Positions 33,199-41,791 of a DNA stretch of 52,493 bases are shown here, piece by piece. Within the stretch, counting starts at the first letter, position 1. Each line of letters begins with the position of its first letter. A program made the position numbers and the translations under genes. The notes under the pieces were generated by a model, which saw nothing but the letters and a program-made list of their open reading frames with translations, was not told the origin of the DNA and ran no database searches. This DNA is from an uncultured Bacteroidales bacterium (GTDB lineage Bacteria > Bacteroidota > Bacteroidia > Bacteroidales > UBA932), in the NCBI GenBank assembly GCA_934675095.1, contig CAKUPC010000005.1:1-52493 (forward strand), written 5' to 3'.

Positions 33199-34308
33199 AT
33201 GGAAAATACAGCGTCTGAAAAGAAAACCTGTCTCTATGACAGTCATGTAGCGCTCGGTGCGCAGATGAGTCCGTTCGGCGGCTTCATAATGCCGATTCAA
33301 TACACCGGAATCACGGATGAGCACAACGCCGTCCGCGGCAATGTCGGGATGTTTGACGTCTCCCATATGGGAGAGGTCTTTGTCAGTGGTCCGGAAGCCG
33401 AGAAATTTGTGAATCATATATTTACAAATGACGTCGCCGGGATTCCGGACGGGAAGATACTCTACGGAATGATGCTTCGTGAGGACGGCGGGACGGTCGA
33501 TGACCTGCTGGTTTATAAGCTCTTCGGAAAGAGCGCATACCTTTTGGTCGTGAACGCATCAAACATCGCCAAGGATGTGCAATGGATTGAGACGCAGGCA
33601 AAAGGCTTCGATGTCAAGGTGTCGGACGAGTCTGACAGCTGGGGCGAGATAGCCGTTCAGGGACCGGATGCCGAGAAAACCGTCACCGAGGTTCTTGGAC
33701 TTGAAGGCGTGTCCGCGCTGGAGTTCTACACCTTCCGCGACTTCGAATGGAAAGGCCGGCATCTGCTAATCAGCCGCACCGGCTACACCGGAGAGGACGG
33801 CTTCGAGATATATGCCGAGAACGCTGCAATCGTCGAAATCTGGGATTTGCTGCTTGCTGCAGGCGTGAAACCTTGCGGGCTCGGATGCCGGGACACCCTG
33901 CGTTTCGAGGCCGGACTTCCGCTCTATGGACATGAGCTGAACGACACGACAAGCCCGATAGAGGCCTCTCTCGGGATGTTCGTCAAGACAGACAAACCCG
34001 GATTCATCGGGCGGGAAGCCGTTGTCCGTCAAAAAGTTGAAGGCGTGGCGAAGAAGCTTGTCGGCATCGAAATCTTTGACAAGGCCATTCCGCGCGCCGG
34101 CTATCCCGTGCTCGACGAAAACGATGTGCAGATTGGCGAGGTGACGACCGGATATCACTCAATTTCGCTTGACCGCAGCGTCTGTATGGCGTTCGTTGAC
34201 AAGGCTCACTCCGCGCTCGACACTCCGGTGAAGATTCAGATTCGTAAGAAGGTATTCCCCGGGAAGGTCGTGAAGCGGCGTTTCTACACTCCGAATTATA
34301 AGAAATAG
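33199..34308 (+). CDS. gcvT: Glycine cleavage system aminomethyltransferase (T protein)
   Basis: This 369-residue protein transfers the methylene group from aminomethyl-lipoyl GcvH to tetrahydrofolate and releases ammonia. The N-terminus MPFGGFIMPIQYTGI-like segment (SPFGGFIMPIQYTGITDEH) and NVGMFDVSHMGEV are family hallmarks. The folate-binding part includes FEIYAENAA and GLGCRDTLRFEAGLPLYGHELND. The C-terminal barrel ends SLDRSVCMAFVDK. Length is normal. It opens the gcvT-gcvH-gcvPA-gcvPB-lpd series. Confidence 0.95.
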   Translation: MENTASEKKTCLYDSHVALGAQMSPFGGFIMPIQYTGITDEHNAVRGNVGMFDVSHMGEVFVSGPEAEKFVNHIFTNDVAGIPDGKILYGMMLREDGGTVDDLLVYKLFGKSAYLLVVNASNIAKDVQWIETQAKGFDVKVSDESDSWGEIAVQGPDAEKTVTEVLGLEGVSALEFYTFRDFEWKGRHLLISRTGYTGEDGFEIYAENAAIVEIWDLLLAAGVKPCGLGCRDTLRFEAGLPLYGHELNDTTSPIEASLGMFVKTDKPGFIGREAVVRQKVEGVAKKLVGIEIFDKAIPRAGYPVLDENDVQIGEVTTGYHSISLDRSVCMAFVDKAHSALDTPVKIQIRKKVFPGKVVKRRFYTPNYKK

Positions 34309-34382
34309 GATTCAATATGGCTGCGGCGCACAGGCGTGTGGCTTGTTGTATAAACATTTGATAATCATAAAATTAAAGAAAT

Positions 34383-34760
34383 ATGTCAAAGGTAGTTGAA
34401 GGACTCAGATACGCTGAGTCACACGAATGGGTGAAGGTTGAAGGCGACATCGCCGTAATCGGAATTTCCGACTATGCACAGCACTCCATGGGCGAATTGT
34501 CGTATGTCGATATGCCGTCGGTCGATGACGAGGTCGTTGCCGGAGAGGAATTCGGAGCCGTCGAGAGCGTCAAGGCGGCGAGCGACCTCATTTCACCGGT
34601 TTCCGGAACCGTCATCGAGGTCAATGAGGTGCTTGAGGATGAGCCCGAGCTGCTCAATGAGGATCCTTACGCAAACTGGATTATCAAGGTGCAGATGAAC
34701 GACCCGTCCGAGGTGGACAACCTTCTGGATGCCGCCGCGTACGAAAAAATATGTAAGTAA
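34383..34760 (+). CDS. gcvH: Glycine cleavage system H protein
   Basis: This 125-residue lipoyl carrier shuttles the aminomethyl group between the P, T and L proteins. The lipoylation motif is FGAVESVKAASDL with Lys64. The start MSKVVEGLRYAESHEWV and the end NLLDAAAYEKICK match the family. The stop codon lies inside the left arm of structured element B, so the hairpin begins within the last codons. GcvPA follows 132 bases later. Confidence 0.96.
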   Translation: MSKVVEGLRYAESHEWVKVEGDIAVIGISDYAQHSMGELSYVDMPSVDDEVVAGEEFGAVESVKAASDLISPVSGTVIEVNEVLEDEPELLNEDPYANWIIKVQMNDPSEVDNLLDAAAYEKICK

Positions 34761-34878
34761 TTAAATTATAAGCGGATTACTGCGTTGCACAGAGTTCTCA
34801 AAATCCTCATTACCATAAGGTAACTCCGGTTTTGATAGCCCTGTGCGCCTTGTACTCCGTCTTCTAATTTAATTACTT
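34755..34878 (+). repeat. Structured 3-prime element, copy B (after gcvH)
   Basis: The outer arms 34755-34768 and 34865-34878 are perfectly complementary (14 of 14), and the left arm contains the gcvH stop. GCACAG (34787-34792) pairs with CTGTGC (34841-34846), TCAAAA (34798-34803) with TTTTGA (34830-34835), and TTACC (34810-34814) with GGTAA (34819-34823). The inner stem therefore changed from CAACC/GGTTG in copies A and C to TTACC/GGTAA, with both sides altered together. AATCCTCA and CTCCGGTT are conserved. It lies inside the gcv gene series. Confidence 0.78.
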
Positions 34879-34892
34879 AAAGCAATGATTTT

Positions 34893-36254
34893 ATGCAGAA
34901 GATAAACAAGTTTGCTTATTTTCCTCATACTGAGGGAGATATTGCTCAGATGCTGGAACGGATCGGAGTGCGGGGGATTGAGGAAATGTACTCCGATGTT
35001 CCGTCTGAATTCATATACGATAAGGAGTATGACCTGCCGCCGGCCATGTCGGAGATTGAGGTCCGCAGGTACTTCGAGGAGATGGCGTCGCTCAATGTTC
35101 CGCTGAAGGTCTTTGCCGGATGCGGGGCCTACGACCATTATTCCCCATCCGTCGTTCCCTACATCCTTTCGCGCTCGGAATTTCTGACTGCATACACGCC
35201 CTACCAGGCGGAGGTTTCGCAGGGAACACTGCGCTACATTTTTGAGTGGCAGACGATTATATGCAGGCTGACCGGCATGGACGTCGCGAACGCTTCGATG
35301 TACGACGGGGCGACTTCCGCAGCAGAGGCGATGTTCATGACCCTTGCCTGCACGAAGAAAAAGACGCGCTTCCTGATTTCGGACACGCTGCTTCCTGCCG
35401 TGCGCGATGTCGTTGCGACATACGCCAAGTTCCATGGCGTTCAGCTGACTGTCGTTCCGGCAAGGGACGGAGTGACTGATTTTGAGGCGGCCGAAAGGGA
35501 ACTTGCCGCAGGAGACGTTGCCGGGCTTCTCGTCCCGGGCATCAACCGCTTCGGCGTAATCGAGGATTTGAGCGGCTATGCCGATGCCCTCCATGCTGCG
35601 GGGGCGCTGCTCGTCGAGTACTGCGACCCGTCCGCGGTGGCGGTGCTCCGGACGGCCGGTGAAAACGGGGCTGACATTGCCTGTGGCGACGCCCAGACGC
35701 TCGGTATTCCGCTTTCTTTCGGCGGTCCTTATGTCGGTTTCCTTGCCTGCCGCAAGGAGTTTATGCGCAAGCTTCCCGGCCGACTTGTGGGTGAGACAGT
35801 GGACATCGACGGCAAGCGTGCATTCGTGCTGACCCTTCAGGCACGCGAACAGCACATCCGCCGCGAGAAGGCCACCTCGAACATCTGCTCGAACCAGTCG
35901 CTGATGGCGCTCTATGTCGCTGTCTATGTGTCTCTTCTCGGCCCGGACGGACTTCGCGAAGTCAACGAACTCAGCTGCAGCGGAGCGCATTATCTCAGGT
36001 CCGAACTGCTGAAAACAGGACTTTTCGCCGAGCCTTTCGCGCAGGAACGCCCGTTCCTCAAGGAATTTGTGCTCAGACCGCTTGTCGGGATTGCGGAACT
36101 CCAGCAGGCTCTTCTTGACGCCGGCTTTTTCGGTGCCGTGGCGACCGGGGAGGGATTCGTCTCGTTCTGCGTCACGGAAAAGCACGCGAAGGAAGAATGC
36201 GACGCGCTCGTGGATGTCGTGAAATCATTGAAAAATGAAATCTTTGAAAAATAG
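34893..36254 (+). CDS. gcvPA: Glycine dehydrogenase (decarboxylating) subunit 1
   Basis: This 453-residue subunit is the N-terminal half of the split P protein, which forms an A2B2 enzyme with GcvPB to decarboxylate glycine. It starts MQKINKFAYFPHTEGDIAQML and carries GCGAYDHYSPSVVPYI, YTPYQAEVSQGTLRYIFEWQT and GGPYVGFLACRKEFMRKLPGRLVGETVD, typical of this half. It lacks the PLP lysine, as expected. The stop lies 13 bases before the chosen gcvPB start. Confidence 0.95.
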   Translation: MQKINKFAYFPHTEGDIAQMLERIGVRGIEEMYSDVPSEFIYDKEYDLPPAMSEIEVRRYFEEMASLNVPLKVFAGCGAYDHYSPSVVPYILSRSEFLTAYTPYQAEVSQGTLRYIFEWQTIICRLTGMDVANASMYDGATSAAEAMFMTLACTKKKTRFLISDTLLPAVRDVVATYAKFHGVQLTVVPARDGVTDFEAAERELAAGDVAGLLVPGINRFGVIEDLSGYADALHAAGALLVEYCDPSAVAVLRTAGENGADIACGDAQTLGIPLSFGGPYVGFLACRKEFMRKLPGRLVGETVDIDGKRAFVLTLQAREQHIRREKATSNICSNQSLMALYVAVYVSLLGPDGLREVNELSCSGAHYLRSELLKTGLFAEPFAQERPFLKEFVLRPLVGIAELQQALLDAGFFGAVATGEGFVSFCVTEKHAKEECDALVDVVKSLKNEIFEK

Positions 36255-36267
36255 GGGAGAACGGAAT

Positions 36268-37755
36268 ATGAAATACTACGACAAACTTATATTTGAACTT
36301 TCCTCTCCCGGAAGAAGGGGATATACGCTTCCGTCAAACGGCTATCCGTCAGAGTTTTGTCTCGGAAAGTCGGTGCCGGCGGGGCTGCTCCGCGACAAGC
36401 CTGCCGAACTGCCTCAGGTCAGCGAGCCGGATGTCGTGCGCCACTATACGAACCTCTCTCAGATGAACTTCGGAGTTGACAGCGGCTTCTATCCGCTGGG
36501 CAGCTGCACGATGAAATACAATCCGAAAATTAACGAGGAGATAGCCTCCATGCCGGCTTTTGCCGGGATTCACCCTCTCCAGCCGGTCTCTACCGTCGCC
36601 GGATGCCGCAAGGTCTATGAGGACCTGTCGCAGGCTCTCTCCGCGATTACCGGAATGGCCGCATTCACGCTCAACCCGTTTGCCGGCGCTCACGGTGAGC
36701 TGACCGGACTTATGGTCATGAGGCAGTACCACATCTCACGCGGAGACCTCGGCCGCCGCAAGGTCATCGTGCCCGACTCCGCCCACGGAACCAATCCAGC
36801 CTCAGCCGCCGTCTGCGGTCTTGAGGTCGTTCAGGTCAAGTCGCGTCCGGACGGGCGTATCGACGTGGAGGACCTGAAGCCGCTGCTTGACGGGAGCGTT
36901 GCCGGAATCATGATGACCAACCCGAACACGCTCGGCCTTTTTGAGACGGAAATCAAGGAAATCGCAGCTCTGGTGCATGAGTGCGGCGGACTGCTCTACT
37001 ATGACGGGGCGAACATGAACCCGCTCATAGGAGTCGTGCGCCCGGGTGACATGGGATTCGACATCATGCACCTGAACCTGCACAAGTCCTTCTCCACCCC
37101 TCATGGCGGAGGCGGTCCCGGAGCGGGTCCGGTCGGTGTCGCGGCGCATCTCGTGAAGCATCTGCCTCAGCCGGATTTCTATGTCTCAGGAAAACAGTCT
37201 GACGCCCTTGATGGCTCAGGAAAGGCTTTGTTTGCCGACTGCACGGAGCCTGAAAGTGATTCGCTTGGCCGAGTCAGCGGATTTCAGGGCAACTTCGCGG
37301 TCCTGCTCAAGGCCCTGTGCTACATCAGGATGCTCGGACGCGAGAATGTCAAGGCTGTCGGACCGCTTGCCACGCTCAATGCCAACTACATAAAGGAATC
37401 GCTCAAGGACAGTTTCGAGCTTCCCATCCCGTCTGTCTGCAAGCACGAGTTCGTATATGACGGCCTGAAAGACAAATCGACCGGCGTAACCACTCTGGAC
37501 GTGGCCAAGCGGCTTCTCGACTACGGCTTCCACGCCCCGACAATCTACTTCCCGCTCCTGTTCCATCAGGCGCTCATGATTGAGCCTACCGAGACCGAGT
37601 CCAAGGAAACTCTGGACGCCTTCATCGAGGTAATGCACAGGATTGCCGCCGAAGCGGCCTCCGACCCGGAGAACCTCAGAACGGCCCCGCACACCACGCC
37701 GGTACGCCGTCTCGACGAAACCTCCGCCGCTCGCAACCCGAAACTAAGTTTTTGA
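36268..37755 (+). CDS. gcvPB: Glycine dehydrogenase (decarboxylating) subunit 2
   Basis: This 495-residue catalytic half of the split P protein binds PLP through Lys273 in HLNLHKSFSTPHGGGGPG. Other hallmarks are LGSCTMKYNPK near the start, VPDSAHGTNPASAA and CGGLLYYDGANMN. I chose MKYYDKLIFELSSPGRRG over an upstream ATG at 36235 that overlaps gcvPA, because the family starts here. The lpd gene begins one base after the stop. GcvPB removes CO2 from glycine and loads the aminomethyl group onto GcvH. Confidence 0.95.
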   Translation: MKYYDKLIFELSSPGRRGYTLPSNGYPSEFCLGKSVPAGLLRDKPAELPQVSEPDVVRHYTNLSQMNFGVDSGFYPLGSCTMKYNPKINEEIASMPAFAGIHPLQPVSTVAGCRKVYEDLSQALSAITGMAAFTLNPFAGAHGELTGLMVMRQYHISRGDLGRRKVIVPDSAHGTNPASAAVCGLEVVQVKSRPDGRIDVEDLKPLLDGSVAGIMMTNPNTLGLFETEIKEIAALVHECGGLLYYDGANMNPLIGVVRPGDMGFDIMHLNLHKSFSTPHGGGGPGAGPVGVAAHLVKHLPQPDFYVSGKQSDALDGSGKALFADCTEPESDSLGRVSGFQGNFAVLLKALCYIRMLGRENVKAVGPLATLNANYIKESLKDSFELPIPSVCKHEFVYDGLKDKSTGVTTLDVAKRLLDYGFHAPTIYFPLLFHQALMIEPTETESKETLDAFIEVMHRIAAEAASDPENLRTAPHTTPVRRLDETSAARNPKLSF

Positions 37756-37756
37756 C

Positions 37757-39310
37757 ATGAAACTTATTATAATAGGCGCAGGCCCAGGTGGCTATGAAAC
37801 CGCCGTTACCGCAGCCCAAAAAGGGCTTGAAGTCACTCTCGTCACAGCCGGTCCCCTCGGTGGAACCTGCCTGAACGAGGGCTGTATCCCGACCAAGTGC
37901 TTCTGCCACGATGCACATCTCCACGAACTTCTGAATAAGCGAAATGGTTCTCCGGAACTGGACACTGACCAGTCCTCAGATGCATTAGCTCATGTTCATG
38001 CGCCCGCCTCCGCCGATGTACTTGCCGGGATGGTCGCCCGCAAGGATGCTGTCGTGGAACAGCTCCGCTCCGGAGTTGAAAGCCTGCTCAGGGGCGTAGA
38101 AATAGTCCACGGCATCGCACGCATAGCCGACGCGCACACAGTCCGTGTCTGGCCGACCGAAGCCGAATCAGCCGCGGACATGAACCTCTCCCCGGAATTT
38201 GACTCCTATGACGAATACACGGCCGACCGCATAATCATAGCGACCGGTTCCCATCCCGCATGGCTGAACGTCCCCGGAGCAGCCGAAACTCCCGGAGTTC
38301 TCTCGTCCTCCGATATGCTCAGGCTCAAGGAAATCCCCAAGCGCCTGACGGTCATCGGCGGGGGAGTGATAGGACTGGAGTTCGCCTCAATCTTCGCGTC
38401 CCTTGGCTCAAAAGTCACTGTAATAGAATATTGCAGGACAATTCTTCCGCACTTCGACACCGACCTTGCCAAGCGTCTCAAGCAGTCGCTCTCCAAGTCC
38501 GGAATCACGATTCTCACGGGAACCGAGGTGACTGGAATTACGGCATCGGAGGAGTCCTCTTCGGAATGTGTTTTCCCTTGGGAGTCTGGAGCGGGGGAGA
38601 ACCCGGACGGCATGGATAGTGCACATCGCGGGAAACTGATTCAGATTGTTACCGTCCGCAGCGGCGAAAAGGCATCCGCCGTCGTCTCTGACAGGGTTCT
38701 CATGGCCGTCGGGCGCGTTCCCGACATCCGTGTCATCACCGGTTGCAAGGGCATAGAAGCCGACAGAAAGGGAATCCGGGTCGATGACAATATGCAGACG
38801 ACACTTCCCGGCGTGTATGCCATTGGTGACGTCAACGGCAGGATGATGCTCGCGCACGCCGCGACATTTCAGGGCAAGGTCGCCCTCGGGCACATTCTCC
38901 GCGACGGCATGGACGGCACCGAAGGAACCCCGCAGGGCGGCAGCCACGCCATCCGTCTCGACATCATGCCGGCGGCCGTGTTCACCGTCCCGGAAGTCGC
39001 CGCGGTCGGACTCACTGAAGAGGACTGCAAGGAGAAAGGCATAGCCTTCAAGGCTCTCAAGTCCTTCTACCGCGCCAACGGCAAGGCACTCGCCTCCGAA
39101 TCCTCCGAAGGCTACTGCAAGCTCATAGTCGCACAGCCGGATCAGCCGAACTTACGCCCCGGCCAGATTCTAGGCTGCCATATCCTCGGTTCCTCCGCCT
39201 CCGACCTGATTGGCGAAGTCACCGCCCTGATGAACTTCAACGCCACCGTAGCCGACCTCCGCAATATAATCCACCCGCACCCGACCCTATCCGAAATATT
39301 TAATATATGA
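37757..39310 (+). CDS. lpd: Dihydrolipoyl dehydrogenase (L protein)
   Basis: This 517-residue flavoenzyme reoxidises the dihydrolipoyl arm of GcvH with NAD. The FAD motif is GAGPGGYETAVTAAQKG, the redox disulfide GGTCLNEGCIPTKC, the NAD motif GGGVIGLEFASIFASLGSKV, and the C-terminal base pair HPHPTLSE. It is longer than the usual 450-475 residues because of three hydrophilic inserts at about 63-85, 132-150 and 262-295. None interrupts a motif, so it should be active. The last four bases overlap the nhaC start (ATGA). Confidence 0.93.
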   Translation: MKLIIIGAGPGGYETAVTAAQKGLEVTLVTAGPLGGTCLNEGCIPTKCFCHDAHLHELLNKRNGSPELDTDQSSDALAHVHAPASADVLAGMVARKDAVVEQLRSGVESLLRGVEIVHGIARIADAHTVRVWPTEAESAADMNLSPEFDSYDEYTADRIIIATGSHPAWLNVPGAAETPGVLSSSDMLRLKEIPKRLTVIGGGVIGLEFASIFASLGSKVTVIEYCRTILPHFDTDLAKRLKQSLSKSGITILTGTEVTGITASEESSSECVFPWESGAGENPDGMDSAHRGKLIQIVTVRSGEKASAVVSDRVLMAVGRVPDIRVITGCKGIEADRKGIRVDDNMQTTLPGVYAIGDVNGRMMLAHAATFQGKVALGHILRDGMDGTEGTPQGGSHAIRLDIMPAAVFTVPEVAAVGLTEEDCKEKGIAFKALKSFYRANGKALASESSEGYCKLIVAQPDQPNLRPGQILGCHILGSSASDLIGEVTALMNFNATVADLRNIIHPHPTLSEIFNI

Positions 39311-40788
39311 AGTTAATAAATCCGGGTAAAATACCCGCCGTGTGGGTCTCGCTGATACCCTTCGCGTTCTTGGCCGCGACCCTCGCGGTAGTAATCCGTA
39401 TCTTCGGCGGCAGTGCCTTAGACGGGGCCAGCCAGGTCTCCCTGCTCATGGCCTCCGGAGTCGTGGTCGCCATATCCATGATATTCTACAAGGGCAAGTG
39501 GACCGACTTCGAGAACGGAATCATGGACAACATCCGCTCCGTAAGCTCCGCCATACTCATCCTCTTCCTAATCGGAGCCGTCGCCGGAACATGGATGGTC
39601 AGCGGAATCGTGCCGATGATGATATATTACGGAATGAAAATCATAACCCCGAAGATATTCCTCTTCGCCACATGCGCCATCTGTGCCCTCATCTCCGTCA
39701 TGACCGGAAGTTCCTGGACCACAATCGCCACGGTAGGCGTCGCGCTCATCGGAATCGGCACCGCACAGGGCTATTCCGCCGGATGGACGGCGGGCGCGAT
39801 AATCTCGGGCGCATATTTCGGAGACAAAATTTCCCCGCTCTCAGACACCACGACCCTCGCGTCATCGTCCGCGGGCACGCCGCTCTTCACCCATATACGC
39901 TATATGCTAATCACGACCATTCCCTCGTTCGCCATAGCCCTTGTCGTATTTCTCATCGTCAGCCTCACTCATGACGCCAGCTCACAGAGCACAATCACCG
40001 AATTTTCCGGCGACCTCGCCTCCGCCTTCAACATAAACCTCTGGCTCCTGCTCGTCCCGCTCATAACCGGCGTACTGATAGCCAGAAAGATGCCCGCCAT
40101 ACTCACGCTCTTCATAGCCGTGCTCCTCGCCGCCGTCGCCGCCCTCATCTTCCAGCCCCACATCGTCTGGCACATAGCCTCGGGAGAGCCGATAGCTGCC
40201 TACTCGCACCTCTCCTTCATGGACGGATTCAAGGGACTGATGACCGCAACCTACGGGCCTACAGGCATTTCCGTCGGCAATCCGGCGCTCGACCGGCTCA
40301 TCGCCACCAACGGCATCACGGGAATGCTTCCCACGGTATTCCTCGTCATTTCAGCCGCGGCGTTCGGCGGAGTCCTCGTCGGCAGCGGAATGCTCCAGAG
40401 TCTCACGAGGGCGCTCCAGAAGGGCATAAACCGCACATTCACAATCGTCTCCTCGACAGTCGGCACAGGAATCTTCGCCAACATGATAACCGGCGACCAG
40501 TACCTCTCGATAATTCTCACCGGCAGCCTCTACAAGGAACTATACAAGGAAAAGGGGCTTGAACCGCGCCTGCTCAGCCGTTCCGTCGAAGACTCCGCCA
40601 CCGTCTGCTCAGTGCTCATCCCGTGGAACTCCTGCGGCATGACCCAGGCCACCGTGCTGAAGGTCGCGACCCTCGACTACCTCCCGTACTGCTTCTTCAA
40701 CATCATCTCCCCGCTCATGTCCATGCTCGTTGCCGCCGTCGGCTACCGGGTTTACAGAAAGGCCGCGGGACAGGACGGAAAGAATTGA
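39307..40788 (+). CDS. nhaC: NhaC-family Na+/H+ antiporter
   Basis: This 493-residue membrane protein has about 11-12 hydrophobic segments. Family marks are MTGSSWTTIATVGVALIGIG, AGAIISGAYFGDKISPLSDTTTLASS and the C-terminal LLSRSVEDSATVCSVLIPWNSCGMTQA. It exchanges cytoplasmic Na+ for H+ across the inner membrane. Its ATG overlaps the lpd stop by four bases, so it is translationally coupled to the glycine cleavage genes. With the decarboxylase pump it forms part of the sodium economy of the cell. Confidence 0.92.
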   Translation: MKLINPGKIPAVWVSLIPFAFLAATLAVVIRIFGGSALDGASQVSLLMASGVVVAISMIFYKGKWTDFENGIMDNIRSVSSAILILFLIGAVAGTWMVSGIVPMMIYYGMKIITPKIFLFATCAICALISVMTGSSWTTIATVGVALIGIGTAQGYSAGWTAGAIISGAYFGDKISPLSDTTTLASSSAGTPLFTHIRYMLITTIPSFAIALVVFLIVSLTHDASSQSTITEFSGDLASAFNINLWLLLVPLITGVLIARKMPAILTLFIAVLLAAVAALIFQPHIVWHIASGEPIAAYSHLSFMDGFKGLMTATYGPTGISVGNPALDRLIATNGITGMLPTVFLVISAAAFGGVLVGSGMLQSLTRALQKGINRTFTIVSSTVGTGIFANMITGDQYLSIILTGSLYKELYKEKGLEPRLLSRSVEDSATVCSVLIPWNSCGMTQATVLKVATLDYLPYCFFNIISPLMSMLVAAVGYRVYRKAAGQDGKN

Positions 40789-40808
40789 GGCAGCCGTGGC
40801 ATTTGCGG

Positions 40809-40839
40809 TTGATTTTAACAAAATAAGTTGCTAACTTTG
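40809..40839 (+). promoter_or_regulatory. Promoter of the exopolysaccharide operon
   Basis: TAACTTTG (40832-40839) matches the -7 box exactly. A TTGA -33-like element (40809-40812) lies 19 bases upstream. The expected leader to the wza ATG is about 80 bases and contains two hairpins. Confidence 0.65.
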
Positions 40840-40855
40840 TGGGCTGTATGTTGAA

Positions 40856-40896
40856 ATCGCAGGGGCTTTAGCCTGCACGGCATACGGTCCGTATGG
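40856..40896 (+). promoter_or_regulatory. Structured leader of the exopolysaccharide operon
   Basis: Two dyads lie between the promoter and wza. The first is a hairpin GCA-GG-GGC-TTTA-GCC-TGC (about 40859-40876). The second is the odd palindrome CATACGGTCCGTATG (40881-40895). Neither is followed by a T-tract. They may form an attenuator or a protein-binding site; capsule operons of Bacteroides are known to be controlled in their leaders by NusG-like UpxY proteins. Confidence 0.45.
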
Positions 40897-40925
40897 CTTT
40901 ACTTATGTATAATTTATATTTGAAA

Positions 40926-41759
40926 ATGAATTCAAGACTCTGGCACCCCGGCGCGACGGCTCTTCTGTTGCTTGCAGGGCTCATGTTCATCGCCGCATCA
41001 TGCGGCTCCTACAAGAACATTCCGTACTTTCAGGACAAGGTAATAAACAATCCGGAGGCCATCGACAGACACGCCGGAATCGTCATCCAGCCCAAGGATA
41101 TGCTTTCAATCGTCGTCAGTTCCAGAACCCCTGAGCTGACCCCGATGTTCAACCTCCCGATAGTCTCCTACAACGCCGGCTCGGAAATGGTCGCGAGCGC
41201 GAGCTCACAGCGAATCATGTGCTACTCCGTGGATAACGACGGCTTCATAGACTTCCCTGTGCTCGGGAAAATCAGCGTCGCCGGAAAGACGCGCTGGGAA
41301 TGCGCTGAGACGATAAAGAAGGAACTCATTGACAGGAAATATCTTGACGATGCCGTCGTTACGGTCGAGTTTACCAATTTCAAGGTCTCTGTCCTCGGCG
41401 AGGTCACCTCTCCTGGAACCTACACCATCGAGGGCGACAAGGTCACAATCCTTCAGGCGATAAGCCTCGCGAGGGATCTCACGATTTTCGGAAAGCGAGA
41501 GAATGTCTCCGTGATACGCGAGCAGAACGGGAAGAGGGTCATATATGAGGTCGATCTCACCAGCACCGACCTTTTCAACAGCCCGGCATATTACCTTCAG
41601 CAGAACGACATTGTCTATGTTGAACCTTCAAAGATTAAGCAGCGCCAATCGACGATGGACGACAAAGGATTGAGAATCACGAGTATAGCCATATCCTCAG
41701 GTTCACTTCTCGTCTCGCTTGCCACGCTCGTCACGACCCTTGTTCTCAGAAGCAAATAA
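40926..41759 (+). CDS. wza: Polysaccharide export outer-membrane lipoprotein (Wza family)
   Basis: This 277-residue lipoprotein starts MNSRLWHPGATALLLLAGLMFIAASC; upstream in-frame ATGs would bury the signal peptide. A polysaccharide-export domain (IVIQPKDMLSIVVSSR) and a SLBB domain (FKVSVLGEVTSPGTYTIEGDKVTILQAI) follow, then a C-terminal membrane segment (ITSIAISSGSLLVSLATLVTTLVL). It forms the outer-membrane exit channel with Wzc below. It heads the operon and has a promoter with a structured leader. Confidence 0.92.
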   Translation: MNSRLWHPGATALLLLAGLMFIAASCGSYKNIPYFQDKVINNPEAIDRHAGIVIQPKDMLSIVVSSRTPELTPMFNLPIVSYNAGSEMVASASSQRIMCYSVDNDGFIDFPVLGKISVAGKTRWECAETIKKELIDRKYLDDAVVTVEFTNFKVSVLGEVTSPGTYTIEGDKVTILQAISLARDLTIFGKRENVSVIREQNGKRVIYEVDLTSTDLFNSPAYYLQQNDIVYVEPSKIKQRQSTMDDKGLRITSIAISSGSLLVSLATLVTTLVLRSK

Positions 41760-41791
41760 AAGTAATCTAACACCCCAAGTTATTCAGAATA

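Noticed and set aside
34869..36185. 438-codon minus-strand frame opposite gcvPA
   Set aside because: It is an Arg/His/Gly-rich shadow translation without domains, opposite a fully recognisable gene.
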